A stretch of DNA of 64,000 bases, taken from positions 62,001 through 126,000 of the forward strand of contig NZ_JAFCTX010000009.1 in assembly GCF_049896245.1 (NCBI RefSeq), read 5' to 3'. A program made the translations under genes and the position numbers. The notes below the pieces were generated by a model. That model was not told the DNA's origin. It saw only the letters and a list, made by a program, of their open reading frames with translations, and did no database searches. This DNA is from Cypionkella sp049896245. Lineage in GTDB: Bacteria; Pseudomonadota; Alphaproteobacteria; Rhodobacterales; Rhodobacteraceae. This document shows, piece after piece, positions 17,823-24,744 of the stretch (position 1 is its first letter; each line of letters begins with the position of its first letter).

Positions 17823-18566
17823 ATGTCGCATCACGACCCCAAAATCGCCGATTTGAATTGCGGCGACTGTCCGATCCGGCACCGGGCGGTTTGTGCGCGC
17901 TGTGAGACGGATGAGCTGCATCAGCTGGAAGCGATCAAATATTACCGCAGCTTTCAGGCCGGCCAGCCGGTGATCTGGTCGGGGGACCGGATGGAGTTTG
18001 TGGCCTCGGTGGTCACCGGCATCGCGACGCTGACCCAGACCATGGAGGATGGGCGGAGGCAGATGGTGGGCTTGTTGTTGCCGTCAGATTTCATTGGCCG
18101 TCCCGGTCGGGCCCATGCAGCCTATGATGTCACCGCGACCACCGATCTTGTGATGTGCTGTTTTCGCAAGAAGCCGTTTGAGGAATTGATGGGCTCGACC
18201 CCGCATATCGCGCAGCGGTTGCTGGAAATGACGCTGGATGAATTGGACGCCGCGCGCGAATGGATGCTGCTGCTTGGCCGCAAGACGGCGCGCGAGAAGA
18301 TTGCCTCGCTGCTCACCATCATTGCGCGGCGCAATGCGTCTTTGAAAGTGGCCAGCAAGGGCGGGGTGCGGTTTGATTTGCCTTTGACGCGCGAGGAGAT
18401 GGCGGATTATCTGGGGCTTACATTAGAGACGGTCAGCCGTCAGATCTCGATCCTGAAACGCGAGGGGGTGATCGTGCTGGAAGGCAAGCGGCATGTGATC
18501 GTGCCGAATTTGGACCGTCTGCTGGAGGAAACCGGGGACGATTCCGATGGCGGGATGTTGAACTGA
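17823..18566 (+). CDS. fnrL: Oxygen-sensing transcription regulator FnrL
   Basis: This Crp/Fnr-family regulator of anaerobic and photosynthetic genes has 247 residues. The likely 4Fe-4S ligands are Cys13, Cys16 and Cys24 (or Cys27) at the N-terminus plus Cys113 in the centre (VMCCF). It has the cyclic-nucleotide-binding-like beta roll, a dimerisation helix (about 135-165), and a helix-turn-helix with the FNR-type recognition residues Glu202, Ser205 and Arg206 (LETVSR). It is divergent from hemN with an FNR box 32-46 bases before its ATG. A strong terminator starts at its stop codon. Confidence 0.95.
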   Translation: MSHHDPKIADLNCGDCPIRHRAVCARCETDELHQLEAIKYYRSFQAGQPVIWSGDRMEFVASVVTGIATLTQTMEDGRRQMVGLLLPSDFIGRPGRAHAAYDVTATTDLVMCCFRKKPFEELMGSTPHIAQRLLEMTLDELDAAREWMLLLGRKTAREKIASLLTIIARRNASLKVASKGGVRFDLPLTREEMADYLGLTLETVSRQISILKREGVIVLEGKRHVIVPNLDRLLEETGDDSDGGMLN

Positions 18567-18588
18567 GGTCCCAACTCGGGACCTTTTA
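18567..18588 (+). terminator. Rho-independent terminator of fnrL
   Basis: GGTCCC-AACTC-GGGACC followed by TTTTAG. It is identical in its 17-base hairpin to the argE terminator at 836-852 (opposite strand). Confidence 0.85.
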
Positions 18589-18666
18589 GAATCCCTTGAA
18601 AACAATGGTTTGACCCTGTCACATTAAGAGTTTTTTAATCTTTCAAGCCCTGATGCAGGAGATGCC

Positions 18667-19062
18667 ATGCCGCAACAGCCAGACCCCGAGCAGCCGCGTG
18701 GCGCCTTGACCCTGCGCACGCTGACCATGCCGCGCGATGTCAACAACAACGGCGATATTTTTGGCGGCTGGGTGCTGTCTCAGATGGATATGGCGGCGGG
18801 GATTGTGGCGTCGGCCCGCGCGCATGGCCGGGTGGCGACGGTGGCGATTGATGCGATGCAATTCATCCGCCCGGTGAAGGTGGGCGATGTGCTCTGCATC
18901 TATGTCAGCATCGCACGCGTCGGGCGGACCTCGATGGGCTTGCAGATTGAGGCTTGGGTGCTGCGCGATCGGCAAGAGCGACGCGAGAAGGTCACGCATG
19001 GCTTGTTCACCTTTGTCGCGATTGATGAGGACGGCAAGCCGCGCCCGCTTCCGGCAGAATAA
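18667..19062 (+). CDS. yciA: Acyl-CoA thioesterase (YciA-type hotdog fold)
   Basis: This 131-residue single-hotdog thioesterase hydrolyses acyl-CoAs. The NNNGDIFGGWVLSQMD segment holds the catalytic Asp/Asn region, and VATVAIDAMQFIRPVKVGD is the conserved beta-strand pair. Length and order match E. coli YciA. It stands alone downstream of the fnrL terminator. Confidence 0.88.
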   Translation: MPQQPDPEQPRGALTLRTLTMPRDVNNNGDIFGGWVLSQMDMAAGIVASARAHGRVATVAIDAMQFIRPVKVGDVLCIYVSIARVGRTSMGLQIEAWVLRDRQERREKVTHGLFTFVAIDEDGKPRPLPAE

Positions 19063-19250
19063 GCCAAGCTTCACAGTCGCGCGAGCAGGGCCGATCATCA
19101 GACCAAAGGCTGATCTTGCAGCGCCCGCCCTGTGCTATTGTGGCAATGCAGGGTCTTGGTGCGCCACCCCTGCGCCGCGCAGGACCGGGGGGCTGCCTTG
19201 GTTGATCCTGCGACGTTGCTGCGGAACATCTGACCGCAAGGAGATCTGTG

Positions 19251-19604
19251 ATGCAATATAGCAAACACCTGACCGCGCTGAGTGCGGCTTTCATTCTGGG
19301 CTCTGCCCTTGCTGCGCAAGCGGCGGGGATGCTGGCCGATGCCAAGGGCATGACTTTGTATGTATTCGACAAGGATACGGGCGGGGTTTCGGCCTGCTAC
19401 GACGATTGCGCGGTGAAATGGCCGCCCTATCTGGGCAAGGCTGCCGACAAAATGACCGAGGGCTGGACTTTGGTCGACCGCACCGATGGCACCAAGCAAT
19501 GGGCCTATGACGGCAAGCCTACGTATTATTTCGCGGGCGACAAGGCCAAGGGCGATGCCACTGGCGACGGCATGGGCGGCAAATGGCATGTGATCAAGGA
19601 ATGA
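19251..19604 (+). CDS. Small secreted protein with PF03640-type repeats (COG4315)
   Basis: This 117-residue protein has a Sec signal peptide (LTALSAAFILGSALAAQAAG). It contains two degenerate repeats typical of the 'secreted repeat of unknown function' family: GMTLYVFDKDTGGVSACYDDCAVKWPP and KQWAYDGKPTYYFAGDKAKG. The pair of Cys in the first repeat may form a disulfide. It is probably periplasmic, and no function is established. The ATG at 19251 follows CAAGGAG; a GTG lies directly before it. The gene ends at a long perfect hairpin. Confidence 0.85.
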   Translation: MQYSKHLTALSAAFILGSALAAQAAGMLADAKGMTLYVFDKDTGGVSACYDDCAVKWPPYLGKAADKMTEGWTLVDRTDGTKQWAYDGKPTYYFAGDKAKGDATGDGMGGKWHVIKE

Positions 19605-19626
19605 TCTGCGGCCTTTGCTGAATGAC

Positions 19627-19658
19627 AAAGAGGCGAGGGAAATCCCTCGCCTCTTTGG
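19627..19658 (+). terminator. Long hairpin terminator, likely bidirectional
   Basis: A 14-bp perfect stem, AAAGAGGCGAGGGA with TCCCTCGCCTCTTT, with a two-base loop. It lies between the plus-strand secreted-protein gene and the minus-strand small-peptide gene at 19704, so it can end transcription from both sides. Confidence 0.85.
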
Positions 19659-19703
19659 TTTAACGCGCTTGTCTAAGCGGCGGTTTCTGCGCTTTGGGGG
19701 CGA

Positions 19704-19781
19704 TCAGAAAATACCCGTCACATAGAGCAAAATGATCACCACAATCGGGATTCCGAGGAAGTAAGCAGCGATGCCTTTCAT
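19704..19781 (-). CDS. 25-residue hydrophobic membrane peptide
   Basis: A short minus-strand frame encodes MKGIAAYFLGIPIVVIILLY followed by VTGIF: one transmembrane helix with a Lys near the N-terminus and almost nothing outside the membrane. AAGGAG lies eight bases before the ATG, and a GGAAC-N17-GTT promoter lies 40-64 bases upstream at 19845-19821, so it looks like a real gene. It is divergent from csbD, whose promoter has the same form. Function unknown; the design resembles other small stress-induced inner-membrane peptides. Confidence 0.75.
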   Translation of the reverse strand: MKGIAAYFLGIPIVVIILLYVTGIF

Positions 19782-19820
19782 GGCGTTCTCCTTGTATTTG
19801 CGTGTCGAACCTGTTGGGCA

Positions 19821-19845
19821 AACCCCGATAGCGTGGTTTGGTTCC
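19821..19845 (-). promoter_or_regulatory. GGAAC-N17-GTT promoter for the 25-residue peptide
   Basis: On the minus strand GGAAC (19845-19841) and GTT (19823-19821) are 17 bases apart. This is the form used by alphaproteobacterial EcfG general-stress sigma factors and some other ECF sigma factors. Confidence 0.65.
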
Positions 19846-19901
19846 CGTCGCAGAGCGCAGCTTTGAGATAAATTTACAGAATTGTGACTCGTGCTACCTC
19901 A

Positions 19902-19926
19902 GGAACCATTTTCGGTTTCACGCGTT
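19902..19926 (+). promoter_or_regulatory. GGAAC-N17-GTT promoter for csbD
   Basis: GGAAC (19902-19906) and GTT (19924-19926, preceded by C) are 17 bases apart, about 110 bases before the csbD start. It mirrors the divergent promoter at 19845-19821. Confidence 0.65.
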
Positions 19927-20033
19927 AAGCTTTGACATGACAGCGGCACTGAAGTCTTTGATTTATCAGAGGATGTCTGATCGTCAGGCTATGGTGACGT
20001 TTTTGCAAACCCAAAGCGTTAATGGAGATTATC

Positions 20034-20219
20034 ATGGACAAAGACCGGATCGTAGGCTCGGCCAAAGTGGTTGCAGGTAAGGCGAAATCGGCGGTTGGAT
20101 CGGTGATCGGCGATGCCAAGATGCAAGCCGAAGGCAAGGCCGATCAAGTTGAAGGCCGGGTGCAGAACGCTGTCGGCAGCGCCAAAGACACCGTGCGCGA
20201 CGTGATCAAGGGCAAGTAA
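20034..20219 (+). CDS. CsbD-family stress protein
   Basis: A 61-residue, Lys/Ala/Gly-rich hydrophilic protein starting MDKDRIVGSAKVVAGKAKSA, with a repeated amphipathic pattern (GDAKMQAEGKADQVEGRVQN). This matches the CsbD family, which is induced by general stress in many bacteria but has no firm molecular role. The ATG at 20034 is used because GGAG precedes it by about six bases; an upstream in-frame ATG at 20022 overlaps that site. It lies under a GGAAC-N17-GTT promoter and is followed by a hairpin and the DUF3309 gene. Confidence 0.9.
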   Translation: MDKDRIVGSAKVVAGKAKSAVGSVIGDAKMQAEGKADQVEGRVQNAVGSAKDTVRDVIKGK

Positions 20220-20232
20220 GCCCAAGAATTTC

Positions 20233-20275
20233 GCGGGTTGGCCGCTCAGGCCAACCCGCCCCCTGCCATTTTTTC
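20233..20275 (+). terminator. Hairpin between csbD and the DUF3309 gene
   Basis: A perfect 11-bp stem, GCGGGTTGGCC and GGCCAACCCGC, around a GCTCA loop, with TTTTTT 11 bases later, just before the next ribosome-binding site. It may be a partial terminator that lowers DUF3309 expression relative to csbD. Confidence 0.65.
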
Positions 20276-20288
20276 ATGGAGATACCCG

Positions 20289-20453
20289 ATGTCGCTTGGA
20301 ACCATTCTGCTGATCATCTTGGTGATCTTCCTGCTCGGTGGCTTTAGCGGCCGTTTCGGCGGCTACGGCTATGGCTTTGGCCACGGTGGCGTCGGTGTGA
20401 TCGGCGTGGTGGCGATCATCGTGCTGGTGTTGGTGCTGACCGGGCGGATGTGA
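20289..20453 (+). CDS. DUF3309 small membrane protein
   Basis: A 54-residue protein with two hydrophobic helices (TILLIILVIFLLGGF and VIGVVAIIVLVLVLTG) joined by a Gly/Tyr/Phe-rich loop (GRFGGYGYGFGHGG). This is the DUF3309 layout. GGAG lies eight bases before the ATG. It is placed with csbD and the divergent 25-residue peptide, which suggests an envelope stress role; no function is known. Confidence 0.85.
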   Translation: MSLGTILLIILVIFLLGGFSGRFGGYGYGFGHGGVGVIGVVAIIVLVLVLTGRM

Positions 20454-20549
20454 GGGTGAGTAGCCCGGTTTCTTCGAAACTGAGGCTTGGGCTGCAAATC
20501 GAACGCGCGGCGCAATCATTTGTTAATGCTTTTTCGGCAAGCTGCGACC

Positions 20550-21110
20550 ATGCCGCATTACATTCGCCCCAAAATCACTGGCGCTTGCGTGTTTTTTACG
20601 GTGGTTTTGGCGCGTCGCGGCAGCGATCTTCTGGTGCGTGAAATGGATCGGCTGCGGACTTCGGTGCGGGATGTTCAAATGCCGCGACCTTTTCAGATCG
20701 ACGCTTTCGTGATCCTACCAGATCATATTCACGCAATTTGGACACTGCCAGCAGGGGATTGCCACTATGCGCTGCGCTGGGCTGCAATCAAAGCGCAGTT
20801 TTCCATCGAAATGGGTAGGGCGGGGTTCACCCCGCCGCCGCCCGTTGGATTTCGCAATGGCGGGGTGAACCCCGCCCTACGGCGCAAAGGAGAGGTTGGG
20901 CTTTGGCAGCCTCGATTTTGGGAACATCACATCCGGGGTCAGGCCGATTTCGATGCGCATCTGAAGTATTGCTGGGGCAACCCGGTCAAGCATGGATTGG
21001 TGACGCGCGCGGTCGATTGGCCTTATTCGTCGATCCACCGCGATATCCGCTTGGGACGGGTGGATGCGGAATGGAGTGGATTGGTTCCTGACGGCGCATA
21101 TGGTGAGTAG
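20550..21110 (+). CDS. REP-associated tyrosine transposase (RAYT, IS200/IS605-like Y1 nuclease)
   Basis: This 186-residue single-strand DNA transposase carries the HUH motif His59-Ile-His61 in ILPDHIHAIW and the likely catalytic Tyr140 in HLKYCWGNPVKHGLV, along with the RAYT-typical GLWQPRFWEHHIRG segment. RAYTs are domesticated relatives of IS200 transposases that are thought to spread REP palindromes. A head-to-head REP pair lies inside this gene and encodes about residues 89-111, between the core and the GLWQ segment. A second pair begins at the stop codon, so the TAG belongs to the REP. The start was set at the ATG at 20550 (MPHYIRPKITG); the frame is open upstream to 20487. Confidence 0.9.
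   Translation: MPHYIRPKITGACVFFTVVLARRGSDLLVREMDRLRTSVRDVQMPRPFQIDAFVILPDHIHAIWTLPAGDCHYALRWAAIKAQFSIEMGRAGFTPPPPVGFRNGGVNPALRRKGEVGLWQPRFWEHHIRGQADFDAHLKYCWGNPVKHGLVTRAVDWPYSSIHRDIRLGRVDAEWSGLVPDGAYGE
20815..20880. repeat. Inverted REP pair inside the RAYT gene
   Basis: Plus-strand unit 20815-20836 begins GTAGGGCGGGGTTCACCCCG; its reverse complement lies at 20859-20880. Each unit carries its own GGCGGGGTT/CACCCCGCC stem. The pair preserves the RAYT reading frame. Confidence 0.9.
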
Positions 21111-21165
21111 GGCGGGGTTCACCCCGCCACACGTTTTAGCAAAGGCGGGGTGAACCCCGACCTAC
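21107..21165. repeat. Inverted REP pair overlapping the RAYT stop codon
   Basis: The plus unit 21107-21128 is identical to the unit at 20815 and contains the RAYT stop codon TAG (21108-21110). The inverted unit at 21144-21165 has one change (GACCTAC for GCCCTAC). It ends four bases before the ettA stop, between convergent genes. Confidence 0.9.
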
Positions 21166-21168
21166 CGA

Positions 21169-22824
21169 TTACCGACTGAACCGCTTATACTTCGCCCGCT
21201 TCGGCTCCAGCGCATCTGGCCCCAAGCGACGGACTTTGTCTTCTTCATAGGCTTGGAAGTTGCCCTCGAACCATTCGACATGCGCATCGCCTTCAAACGC
21301 CAGCATATGGGTGCAGAGGCGGTCGAGGAAGAAGCGGTCGTGGCTGATGATGATGGCGCAGCCGGCGAAATCTTCGATAGCCGATTCAAGGGCTTGCAGG
21401 GTTTCAACGTCAAGGTCGTTGGTCGGCTCATCGAGCAGCAGCACGTTGCCGCCCGACCGCAGCAGTTTTGCCATGTGAACGCGGTTGCGTTCGCCGCCTG
21501 ACAGCAGGCCGACTTTCTTCTGCTGGTCGGTGCCTTTGAAGTTGAACGCTCCGGTGTAGACGCGGGAGTTCAACGACATATCGCCAAGTTGGATGACTTC
21601 CGAGCCACCAGAGATTTCTTCCCAGACGTTTTTGTTGGGGTCCAAAGCGTCACGCGACTGGTCAACGTACGATAGCTGCACGGTGTTACCCAAAACAATC
21701 GTGCCCTCGTCGGGTTGTTCTTGCCCCGATAACATGCGGAACAAAGTCGATTTGCCCGCACCGTTCGGGCCGATCACGCCGACGATGGCCCCCGGCGGGA
21801 TGGTGAAAGTCAGATCCTCGATCAGTTGCTTGTCGCCCATGTGTTTCTTCAGGCCGGTGACTTCGATCACCTTGGAGCCCAGACGTTCGCCGTTCGGGAT
21901 GATGATCTGCGCCGAGGATGCGCGTTCCAGCACGGTCTGGCCTGCCATTTCGTTATAGCGCGCCAAGCGGGCCTTGCCTTTGGACTGGCGGGCTTTGGCA
22001 CCGGAGCGAATCCACTCCAGTTCCTTCTCCAGCGCCTTCTGCTTAGATTTATCCTCACGCGCCTCTTGGCTCATCCGTTTGGCTTTTTGCTCCAGCCAAG
22101 CCGAGTAGTTGCCCTCGTAGGGCATACCACGGCCACGGTCGAGTTCCAGAATCCACGAGGTGATGTCGTCGAGGAAATAGCGGTCATGAGTGACGATCAG
22201 GATGGTGCCGCGATAGGCGATCAGGTGTTTTTGCAGCCAGGCGATGGATTCGGCGTCAAGGTGGTTGGTCGGCTCATCCAGCAGCAGCATATCGGGGGCT
22301 TCGAGCAGCAGTTTGCACAAAGCCACGCGGCGGCGTTCACCGCCCGAAAGGCTATCGACATCGGCATCATCGGGCGGGCAGCGCAGCGCATCCATCGCGA
22401 CACCGACCGAAGCCTCAAGTTCCCACAGGTTGCCCGCGTCGATCTCGTCTTGCAGTTGGGCCATCTCGTCGGCTGTCTCGTCCGAATAGTTCATCGCCAA
22501 TTCGTTGTAGCGTTCCAGAATGGCAGTTTGTTTCGCCACGCCCAGCATGACGTTGCCCTTCACATCCAAGGTCGGGTCCAGATAGGGTTCCTGCGCCAGA
22601 TAGCCGACTTTAGCACCCTTGGCGGCCCAAGCCTCGCCCTTAAAGTCGGTGTCCATGCCGGCCATGATCTTCAGCAGGGTCGATTTACCCGAGCCGTTGA
22701 TGCCGACCACACCGATCTTCACGCCGGGCAGGAAGTTCAGGTGGATATTCTCAAAGCACTTCTTGCCACCCGGATAGGTCTTGGAGACGCCTTCCATGTG
22801 GTAGACATATTGATACGAGGCCAT
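21169..22824 (-). CDS. ettA: Energy-dependent translational throttle protein EttA (ABC-F)
   Basis: This 551-residue ribosome-associated ABC-F ATPase has two nucleotide-binding domains (Walker A GINGSGKST and GPNGAGKST; signatures SLSGGERRRV and LLSGGERNRV; Walker B DEPTNHLDAES and DEPTNDLDVET). The arm and linker lie between them (about residues 240-310, QKAKRMSQEAREDKSKQKAL). There are no membrane segments. EttA gates entry of the ribosome into elongation according to ATP/ADP. The ATG at 22824 follows AGGAGCACC. Confidence 0.94.
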   Translation of the reverse strand: MASYQYVYHMEGVSKTYPGGKKCFENIHLNFLPGVKIGVVGINGSGKSTLLKIMAGMDTDFKGEAWAAKGAKVGYLAQEPYLDPTLDVKGNVMLGVAKQTAILERYNELAMNYSDETADEMAQLQDEIDAGNLWELEASVGVAMDALRCPPDDADVDSLSGGERRRVALCKLLLEAPDMLLLDEPTNHLDAESIAWLQKHLIAYRGTILIVTHDRYFLDDITSWILELDRGRGMPYEGNYSAWLEQKAKRMSQEAREDKSKQKALEKELEWIRSGAKARQSKGKARLARYNEMAGQTVLERASSAQIIIPNGERLGSKVIEVTGLKKHMGDKQLIEDLTFTIPPGAIVGVIGPNGAGKSTLFRMLSGQEQPDEGTIVLGNTVQLSYVDQSRDALDPNKNVWEEISGGSEVIQLGDMSLNSRVYTGAFNFKGTDQQKKVGLLSGGERNRVHMAKLLRSGGNVLLLDEPTNDLDVETLQALESAIEDFAGCAIIISHDRFFLDRLCTHMLAFEGDAHVEWFEGNFQAYEEDKVRRLGPDALEPKRAKYKRFSR

Positions 22825-22917
22825 TGGGGTGCTCCTGACAAAGTCGCTGTGCGCTGTTGCTGCGCTATGTAGCGATTGTTGGGGACAAGGGCAACGTGGG
22901 GGTGGGACGTAATAGGA

Positions 22918-23055
22918 TCAACTAGGTTCAGGAGGTTGTGGTTTATCGAAAGTTTCACGCCAGAATCGGTCAAAATGTGCAGATCGGTCATCCACTATAC
23001 TGAAGTCGAGCTCGGCCTCAGTTCCCTTGATAGATTCTTCGCCCGGATTTTCCAT
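22918..23055 (-). CDS. Possible 45-residue small protein
   Basis: A short minus-strand frame encodes MENPGEESIKGTEAELDFSI followed by VDDRSAHFDRFWRETFDKPQ and PPEPS. GGAGGG lies five bases before the ATG. The amino-acid mix is protein-like and acidic, and the frame stays open upstream through SDHSGQIAPLWRRAL, so it might instead be the tail of a decayed larger gene. Base composition is lower in GC than in neighbouring genes. No family recognised. Confidence 0.3.
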   Translation of the reverse strand: MENPGEESIKGTEAELDFSIVDDRSAHFDRFWRETFDKPQPPEPS

Positions 23056-23687
23056 CAACGCCCTCCGCCACAATGGTGCAATCTGACCGCTATGGTCACT
23101 TGCGGGTGGGCGCTGTGCGACAGCAGGGTTTGTACAGGTGCGACCATCGTCTTATCCATGCGCTCGCAAGTGTTTGCGTCTTTCATCACACACGGGTCAG
23201 AATTATGAATTACAAACAATATGTTATGATGGTTTAGCCGCGCAGGTTCCCCATTCGGAAGAAATCGGCTGGGGGGAGGCGTGCAGAGAGCAACTTGCGG
23301 TTGTCGGGGGTTTGGCCGCAGCATTTCTTTGCTGCTGCGGCGAGGAACAACTGCGCTTGTATCACGCGCGTGGAAGCAGGCTGTTGTCTGGATCAGCCAT
23401 TCGGGGTTTGGGCAGATCAACAGCGTCTGGTTTGCCGAAGCCGGGTTCAGATCAGATCAGATCAGATCGAACAATGTTTATGCCCAGCAAAGCTATCCGC
23501 CCTGTCCTGCGATAATGTGATCAGGTTGCGGTGCTGCGGTGCATATCACCTGTGCCGGGCCGCGCTGCGGGACAGGCGTTCTGTTTGCCCTGCTCAGTTT
23601 AGAATTCCGATTTAGGCGGCAAAGGCGCAGAATAAACACGATCACGAAAGTCGTGTAAGCACCGCTGCCTATAGAGAGACGACCGCA
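23056..23687. other. Gene-poor stretch
   Basis: No convincing gene was found. Several frames of 60-120 codons occur on both strands, but their products have odd composition and no ribosome-binding site. A hairpin, GCCGCAGCA with TGCTGCTGCGGC, lies near 23314-23341, and a short CAGAT tandem repeat at 23448. It may be a remnant of decayed DNA. Confidence 0.5.
23448..23468 (+). repeat. CAGAT pentamer tandem repeat
   Basis: CAGAT is repeated four times, giving four GATC sites in 21 bases. Confidence 0.9.
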
Positions 23688-24131
23688 ATGACCTATCCGG
23701 TTTTCAGCTTCCCACTGCCCCCCGTGCCTTCGTCGCCGCCAGAGGCAGACCTGGCCCTGCTGGTGCGGCAAGCCGCAGCCGCATTGGCTGGATTGGCGCT
23801 GATCACCTTGCAAAGCCATTACGACATGGCGGCGTTCCGGCTGCGCGGGTTGCTGCAAGAGATTGAGCGGTTGCCCACCGCAGAGTGGTCGCTGGGGGAT
23901 CGCGATTGCGCGGTGTTGCTCTGGCGGTTGCGGGTTTTTGACGGCCTTTGTGACACTCATTTTCTAACCGGTCTGCCAAACCTGCAGGCTTGGGCGCAGC
24001 ACATGCTGACGCAAGACAGCGCTGCTGACCTGCGCGCACCGTTGGCAGCCGCGCGGTTTCTTGCACAGCAGCGCGCCTTGGGCGGTCTGCTGACCAACCC
24101 GCAGCGCGATGTGCTGTGGCAGGCGCTTTAA
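23688..24131 (+). CDS. Hypothetical protein
   Basis: A 147-residue frame with ordinary, mostly helical composition (LVRQAAAALAGLALITLQSH, LLWRLRVFDGLCDTHFLTGL). It is Leu/Ala-rich with no signal peptide or clear membrane helix. I do not recognise a family. AGAGAG lies about ten bases before the ATG, a weak ribosome-binding site. The neighbouring stretches on both sides are gene-poor, so this could be an orphan gene. Confidence 0.5.
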   Translation: MTYPVFSFPLPPVPSSPPEADLALLVRQAAAALAGLALITLQSHYDMAAFRLRGLLQEIERLPTAEWSLGDRDCAVLLWRLRVFDGLCDTHFLTGLPNLQAWAQHMLTQDSAADLRAPLAAARFLAQQRALGGLLTNPQRDVLWQAL

Positions 24132-24744
24132 GCGCAGGTTCAGCCTACCGGCCATGACGTATACAAGCCCAGATCACGGGCATGCGCCGTTACGGGCGCA
24201 TTGGGGCGTGCTGCCTGCAAGATCTGTTGTCCTGCCCCACGACGTGATTCACCGTCCTGTTAGCCTCTGAAAACCAGCGATGGGCCAGAAGCCGCAATCA
24301 TTCCGTTCTGCAACTGCATGGCATTGCGCCGCTCCGAATCGCGGATGGTGCGATCATGGCAGCGTTATTTCGGGCGACACCATCGCGCCCGTGATGCTGC
24401 GATGAAAGCGATCTGATCCGCGTTGGGCAATATGCCCCGCAACAGGGCTGGTGCGCGCCTGCTAAAGTTTTGCTGGAAACAGAAAGGCCCGCGTGTTGAC
24501 TGCGGCTGGGTGAGAATTTATTTCTTGTTCCCCGCCGTTTCCGCCCGCTGCAGTTAGGCGATCATAAATTATAATTTCACCATATCAATGTATTACACGA
24601 TATACCGCCATTTGCGACACCTCCCCCCTCGCTTACAGACCATGCAATCTCAGCAGCGTTGACAATATCTACTAAACTGATCGAGATTACCCCATCGAAC
24701 CCTTTCTTAAGGCCATCCGCTGCATGGCACAGGAGTCTACGACG
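24132..24744. other. Intergenic region upstream of ssuA
   Basis: No gene was found in these 613 bases. The last 200 become AT-rich (AAATTATAATTT palindrome at about 24566-24577). A TTGACA at 24659-24664, about 80 bases before the ssuA start, could be a -35 element, though the matching -10 is poor. This may hold the sulfur-responsive control region of ssuACB. Confidence 0.4.

Noticed and set aside
20815..21165. REP pairs as simple terminators of the RAYT gene
   Set aside because: One pair lies inside the gene and a matching single unit lies in another gene, which plain terminators would not do.
22876..23208. Plus-strand frame of 110 codons after ettA
   Set aside because: Weak start and composition; it overlaps the better-supported small minus-strand ORF.
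23055..23420. Minus-strand frame of 121 codons in the gene-poor patch
   Set aside because: No ribosome-binding site and unusual composition (many Cys/His/Pro); no family resemblance.
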